Of a stretch of DNA of 10,630 nucleotides, positions 7,131-10,630 are shown in pieces. The stretch is from an uncultured Kangiella sp. (lineage in GTDB: Bacteria; Pseudomonadota; Gammaproteobacteria; Enterobacterales; DSM-103792), in contig CAMLKQ010000055.1 in the NCBI GenBank assembly GCA_946480585.1, forward strand, positions 1 to 10,630, given 5' to 3'. A program made the translations under genes and the position numbers. The notes under the pieces are model-generated. The model did no database searches and was not told the origin of the DNA. It worked only from the letters and a program-made list of their open reading frames with translations. Position 1 is the first letter of the stretch. Every line of letters starts with the position of its first letter.

Positions 7131-8579
7131 TTACGGGGTCGGGCCGGCAACGTTGATGACGAACGGCGGCAACGGGATTTCTGCGACGCAGCTGCCATCG
7201 ACCGCTTGTTCCGGCGCGTCGAGAAACTCGCGCAGCAGGCGCGGGCCGCAGCCGAGATGCGACAGCCCGTGGCCGACGGTTTTCGCCACGATGTGCTGGG
7301 CTTTGCTCATGCTCTGCATCGCCTGTTCAGCGCGGTGCGGCGGGGTGACCGGATCAAGCGCACCGGACAGCAGCAGCGCCGGCGTGTCGAGTGGCGTCGG
7401 TTCCACATAGGGAATCACCGGCACCTTGATGTGCTGACACCATTGCGGCCACTGCTTGACTTGCAAGCCTTTCAGGAACGAGTTGCCGACTTCGCTGGCC
7501 GTCATGTCTGGTGTCAACCGCGGCATGTCTTCCGCGCAGGCCACCGCCAACGTCAAGCCGACCGCCATGGTGTCGGCACTCCAGTCCGATTGCGCGTACA
7601 TCTGGGCGATGAACGGTTTCCAGTTGCCTTTGCTCGCTTCGGTCACCAGAAACGGAATGCGCGCGGACATGTCGGCGCTGTACAGCATCATCCGCACGGT
7701 TTCGGCAAAGCCGTTGTACGGCAGGGTGAACGCCAGCGATTCGGTGGTGCGCGGGTGGCGGAAGCTGAGCTGGACATTGCCGGCGGCGACATTGTCGGCG
7801 AGCAATTTGAAATCAGCCGCCAAGGTCGGGAACGCGGCCTTGCAGCTCGGCGCGGCATCGCAGTTGTCGAACACCGCCTGCAACGATTTCTGGGCATCGG
7901 CGCCCCAGACCGCGAGGATTTGTTGCGGTGACGCCACCGAGTCGAGAATCAGGCTGCGCACGCTCTGCGGAAACGCACGCGCGTAAGCCTGACCGAGCCG
8001 GGTGCCGTACGAGCCGCCCCAGACGTTGACCTGAGCGTATCCGAGCGCCGTGCGCACGGCATCGAGATCGCGGGCCGCGTTGGCAGTGTGATAGTGCTGC
8101 AGTGGCGCATCGATTTGCTTCAGGCAGGTGACAAACGCCGCGTCCTGCTCGGCTTCATTGAGCAATTCGAACTGGCTCAGATCGCAGCCGAGCTTGCCGG
8201 ATTTGCCGGTGCCGCGCTGATCGATGAAGACGATATCGCGGGTGGCACGCACCCGTTTGAACGCGCGCTCCAGCAGATAGACGATGTCGCTGCCAGCCTG
8301 ACCGGGACCACCGGCCAGCACAAACAACGGATCCGGTTTGGCGAGCTCGCGGAACGCCGGCGCAACCGTCACGTGCAAACTGATCGTGTCGCCGTCGGCG
8401 GCGGCGTAATCGACCGGCACGTTTACCGTGATACAGCGCAGTGGCTCTTCGTAATTCGGCAAATGGCAGCTTTGGCCCTGTTTGCCTACCGGCAGCGCCG
8501 GCTCGGCCGCCGACAGCGGTGCGGTCATTGTTGCGCTGACCGCAAGCGTCAGCGACGAAATCCACATCCAGCGTTTCAC
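7131..8579 (-). CDS. Secreted alpha/beta hydrolase with TAP-like C-terminal domain
   Basis: This 482-residue protein has a Sec signal peptide (residues 1-25, ending SAA before Glu26), so it should act outside the cytoplasm. The alpha/beta-hydrolase core shows the oxyanion-loop motif LAGGPGQAG (88-96), FIDQRGTGKSG (118-128) and the nucleophile elbow GGSYG with Ser190. The remaining triad members are Asp409 (GALDPVTPP) and His437 (GHGLSH). This arrangement is that of proline-iminopeptidase/tripeptidyl-aminopeptidase-like (TAP-like) enzymes, with a helical cap in about 220-380 carrying several cysteines that may form disulfides. The GTG start at 8579 is supported by AAGGAG eight bases upstream. 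The natA ribosome site overlaps its stop, so it is probably the first gene of the exporter operon. Peptidase activity is likely; an esterase is the alternative. Confidence 0.9.
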   Translation of the reverse strand: MKRWMWISSLTLAVSATMTAPLSAAEPALPVGKQGQSCHLPNYEEPLRCITVNVPVDYAAADGDTISLHVTVAPAFRELAKPDPLFVLAGGPGQAGSDIVYLLERAFKRVRATRDIVFIDQRGTGKSGKLGCDLSQFELLNEAEQDAAFVTCLKQIDAPLQHYHTANAARDLDAVRTALGYAQVNVWGGSYGTRLGQAYARAFPQSVRSLILDSVASPQQILAVWGADAQKSLQAVFDNCDAAPSCKAAFPTLAADFKLLADNVAAGNVQLSFRHPRTTESLAFTLPYNGFAETVRMMLYSADMSARIPFLVTEASKGNWKPFIAQMYAQSDWSADTMAVGLTLAVACAEDMPRLTPDMTASEVGNSFLKGLQVKQWPQWCQHIKVPVIPYVEPTPLDTPALLLSGALDPVTPPHRAEQAMQSMSKAQHIVAKTVGHGLSHLGCGPRLLREFLDAPEQAVDGSCVAEIPLPPFVINVAGPTP

Positions 8580-8587
8580 TGGCGTTT

Positions 8588-8593
8588 CTCCTT
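8588..8593 (-). promoter_or_regulatory. Strong ribosome binding site fixing the GTG start of the hydrolase
   Basis: AAGGAG on the minus strand lies eight bases before the GTG at 8579. It identifies that GTG as the start and agrees with the signal peptide beginning there. Confidence 0.75.
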
Positions 8594-8678
8594 GTCCTTG
8601 CAGAGGGAATGCAGACGCATGGAAAGCGTCCTTGTGCTTACAGTCCGACTACGCGGCAAAACCTTACAGCGCGGTCGG

Positions 8679-8691
8679 TAACAACTTGTTA
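8679..8691. promoter_or_regulatory. Perfect palindrome, candidate operator of the hydrolase-natAB operon
   Basis: TAACAA-C-TTGTTA is a perfect 6+6 inverted repeat with a one-base centre, in the 150-base gap about 100 bases before the hydrolase start. It is AT-rich within GC-rich surroundings, as expected of a dimeric repressor site. I find no clear -35/-10 pair; TGTAAG-like hexamers occur twice downstream, but their spacing is poor. Confidence 0.3.
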
Positions 8692-8695
8692 ATGG

Positions 8696-8711
8696 CGCGT
8701 TGGCAAACGCG
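8696..8711 (-). terminator. Short hairpin after the permease gene
   Basis: CGCGTT-GGCA-AACGCG is a perfect 6-bp inverted repeat with a four-base loop, 18 bases past the permease stop. No U-run follows on the minus strand, so termination is uncertain. It may mark the boundary between the permease gene and the hydrolase operon. Confidence 0.3.
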
Positions 8712-8729
8712 TGAACGACAGCGCAGGCC

Positions 8730-10031
8730 TCAGCCGGCGCGACGCTTTTGTAGCAAAACGTACACCGGCAGGCCCGACAACAACAGCAGGAAACCCCAGA
8801 ACACGGTGTCGCGACCGGAGCCGACTACCGCCCACAGCGCATACAGAAAGCCGAGCGCCAGCACGACCCGGCGCAGCGGCGTCAGCGCGATAACCGTGTC
8901 TTCACGCAGCAACAGCAACGCCGCCATGGTGCAGAACAAATACGGCACCAGCGTGGCAAGCGTCGCCAGCAGCGCCATGAAGGTGAAGATGGAGACCAGA
9001 CTGCCGCTGTAATTGAGCACCACCAGCAGCGACGCCAACACGCTGCCAGCGACAATCGCCAGCGCCGGCACACCACGGGCGTTTTCGCGGCCGGCAAACG
9101 CCGGGAACAAACCGTCCTGCGCCATCGCCTGCGGCAGTTGGCCCTGAATCAGCAGCCAGCCATTCAGCGCGCCGAAGCAACTGATCGCGCCGGTCAGCGC
9201 CATCAACGTCGCGCCGGTATCGCCCCAGACCACGCGCGCCGCGTCGGCAAACGGCGCGTTCGATTGCGCCAGTTGCTCCGGCGGCACCAGCCCCATGGCT
9301 ATCGTGCAGGCGGCCGCGGTGATCAGCGCGGCAATCGCGGTGCCGTACAAGGTGGCGCGCGCGACATTGCGCTGTGGGTTGGCCACTTTGCCAGCAGCAA
9401 TCGACGCGCTTTCCAGCCCGAGCATGGCCCACAGCGCCATCGCGGCGCTGGCGTTAGTGGCGTGCATCAGGCTGTCGCCGCTGCGGTTGAACGGGATGAA
9501 ATGCGCCGGCTGCAAGTGCCACAGACCAAACAGCAGCAGCAGAAACAGCGGCGCCAGTTTCAGCAGGGTCATCAATACTTGCAGCACACCGGCGCTGCGC
9601 ACGCCGTGCAGGTTCACCGCCGTCAGCAACCACAACGTGGCGAGCGCGACGCTCGCGGCGAGCACTGGCGACGCGGCGAGCACCGGAAACAAGGCACTGA
9701 GATAGCTGACCATCGCGACCGCGATCGCGGCATTGGTGACCCAGATCGAAATCCAGTACGACCACGCGACCAGAAAGCCGGCGAAATCGCCGAACGCGAG
9801 TTTGGTGTAGGCATAGATGCCGCCGGCAGCCGGCCGCGCCCGCGCCAGCCACGAAAAGGTCAGCGCCAGCAACAAGGCGCCGGCGACCGTGAACGCCCAG
9901 CCGAGCAGACTGACCGCACCGAACGGCGCCATCGTTGCCGGCAACAGGAAAATGCCGGAACCGATCATGTTGCCGATGACCAGCGCAGTCGCCATCAGCA
10001 GGCTCAGCGGCTTCTTCGGTTCCGTCGTCAT
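8730..10031 (-). CDS. AdiC/PotE-like APC-family amino-acid permease
   Basis: This 433-residue inner-membrane protein has about twelve hydrophobic helices, as usual for APC-superfamily basic amino-acid/polyamine antiporters. The unwound helix 1 motif GNMIGSGIFLLPA is at residues 20-32. From memory of E. coli AdiC, key residues align with an offset of one: Tyr92, Asn100, Trp201, Glu207 (LGLESAS) and Trp292 (NGWLLIQGQ) correspond to Tyr93, Asn101, Trp202, Glu208 and Trp293. The fold and gating residues therefore look intact, but arginine/agmatine specificity is not proven. No amino-acid decarboxylase is adjacent, which argues against a dedicated acid-resistance pair. AAGGA lies about nine bases before the ATG at 10031, at the end of an A-rich leader. 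The upstream neighbour on the same strand is a Rieske oxygenase 63 bases away. Confidence 0.88.
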   Translation of the reverse strand: MTTEPKKPLSLLMATALVIGNMIGSGIFLLPATMAPFGAVSLLGWAFTVAGALLLALTFSWLARARPAAGGIYAYTKLAFGDFAGFLVAWSYWISIWVTNAAIAVAMVSYLSALFPVLAASPVLAASVALATLWLLTAVNLHGVRSAGVLQVLMTLLKLAPLFLLLLFGLWHLQPAHFIPFNRSGDSLMHATNASAAMALWAMLGLESASIAAGKVANPQRNVARATLYGTAIAALITAAACTIAMGLVPPEQLAQSNAPFADAARVVWGDTGATLMALTGAISCFGALNGWLLIQGQLPQAMAQDGLFPAFAGRENARGVPALAIVAGSVLASLLVVLNYSGSLVSIFTFMALLATLATLVPYLFCTMAALLLLREDTVIALTPLRRVVLALGFLYALWAVVGSGRDTVFWGFLLLLSGLPVYVLLQKRRAG

Positions 10032-10080
10032 GGCGCGAGTCCTTTTTATTTTTTTAGTGTGTTTTTTCTTTGGTTTTGTC
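10032..10080 (-). other. A-rich leader of the permease gene
   Basis: On the minus strand the 63-base gap before the permease is dominated by runs of A (T-rich on the strand shown), in sharp contrast to the surrounding GC-rich DNA. It includes AAGGA before the start codon. It may keep the ribosome site unstructured or hold an undefined promoter; I see no paired -35/-10 boxes. Confidence 0.35.
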
Positions 10081-10094
10081 GCGCACCGCTCGCG

Positions 10095-10630
10095 TTACAG
10101 CAGGTGCCGGTACGCGACTTTCAGCAGATCCTGAAAATGTTTGACGCCGGCTTCGCGCTTTGGACACAGCCGGCCGGCATGATAGCTGCCGCTCTGCAGG
10201 CCTTTTTGCACCGCCAGACAAATGCCGATGTCTTCGTCCTGGATCTCGTGGCTGAACTGCTGGTCCTGGCTGCGCCGCGCCAACTCGTCGGCATCGGCGT
10301 TGGCCGGATAGTAGTAATCGAACTCGACCCGGCAGCGATCCACACCGAGCGGCACGATGCGATTGGTCTGCATCCGGCCCGGCAGGCAGTTGAGCATGAT
10401 GTTCGGGTAAATGAAGTAATAAAACGCACCGCCGCCGGCGCCATAAAAGTTGGCGTCGTTTTCCAGCGGCGAATACTGCAGCGAATACCACTCCGCCAGT
10501 TCGGTGTGGTAGGCACGGTAATCGAGCAGTTTGCTGAGGCCCGGGTGCACGTGCGGCAAGTGATAACCTTCGAGAAAATTGTCGACATAGACTTTCCAGT
10601 TGCAGTCGATGTCGTAACTGACCCGGTTGT
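10095..10630 (-). CDS. Rieske-type non-haem iron oxygenase alpha subunit, C-terminal fragment
   Basis: The visible 177 residues are the catalytic half of a Rieske ring-hydroxylating or choline-monooxygenase-like oxygenase; the N-terminal [2Fe-2S] domain lies beyond the right edge. The sequence CNWKVYVDNFLEGYHLPHVH (about 10604-10545) contains the mononuclear iron motif E-x2-H-x4-H, with the two His at 10562-10560 and 10547-10545. The likely third ligand is an Asp in QDEDIGIC (about 10241-10218), followed by the family pattern AVQKGLQSGSY and EAGVKHF near the C-terminus. The frame is open to the window end, and a TTG at 10559 is only an internal codon. Substrates in this family include choline, glycine betaine and aromatic acids; this fragment does not decide between them. 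Confidence 0.9.
   Translation of the reverse strand, partial: NRVSYDIDCNWKVYVDNFLEGYHLPHVHPGLSKLLDYRAYHTELAEWYSLQYSPLENDANFYGAGGGAFYYFIYPNIMLNCLPGRMQTNRIVPLGVDRCRVEFDYYYPANADADELARRSQDQQFSHEIQDEDIGICLAVQKGLQSGSYHAGRLCPKREAGVKHFQDLLKVAYRHLL

Noticed and set aside
6552..7931. Plus-strand open frame of 459 codons
   Set aside because: It is antisense to natA and the hydrolase, which have complete catalytic motifs; it is a coding shadow.
1..10630. CRISPR arrays, tRNA genes, insertion sequences, toxin-antitoxin pairs or phage genes
   Set aside because: Read by eye, I found no regularly spaced direct repeats, no tRNA-like cloverleaf, no transposase or integrase motifs, and no such gene pairs.

Overview
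The window is GC-rich, gene-dense bacterial chromosome. All eleven genes I can support lie on the minus strand, so transcription runs from the right edge to the left. Gene content suggests a gammaproteobacterium: an HD-domain dGTPase-like protein, a DUF885 zinc-peptidase-like protein, an ECF sigma factor module, a NatAB-type exporter and an AdiC-like permease. No rRNA or other taxonomic marker is present, so this placement is an inference. I see no phage, transposon, CRISPR, tRNA or plasmid signature. This looks like ordinary chromosome rather than an accessory island.

Layout in transcription order. (1) The C-terminal part of a Rieske-type oxygenase alpha subunit, cut by the right edge (10630-10095). 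(2) An AdiC/PotE-like APC amino-acid permease (10031-8730). (3) After a 150-base intergenic region with a perfect palindrome and a hairpin, a likely operon: a secreted alpha/beta hydrolase with a TAP-like C-terminus (8579-7131), the ATPase NatA (7121-6387, 9 bases on) and the permease NatB (6390-5209, ATGA overlap). (4) A strong GC-rich hairpin, then a putative 50-residue membrane protein (5148-4996). (5) A regulatory pair: an ECF sigma factor (4927-4403) and a four-helix membrane protein whose ATG overlaps the sigma stop codon (4406-3831). (6) A dGTPase-like HD phosphohydrolase (3789-2476), 41 bases on. (7) An orphan family 3 periplasmic solute-binding protein (2424-1681). (8) A weak terminator-like hairpin, then an exported DUF885 protein with an HExxPGHH motif, cut by the left edge (1561-1).

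The best-supported functional links are physical. NatA and NatB are translationally coupled and follow the hydrolase closely. The sigma factor and membrane protein are translationally coupled, so the membrane protein is the natural candidate for its anti-sigma factor, although it lacks recognisable classical anti-sigma motifs. The other genes are simply co-oriented. No wholly new system is evident. The least explained parts are the sigma/membrane-protein pair, the small membrane ORF with its preceding hairpin, and the intergenic palindromes.
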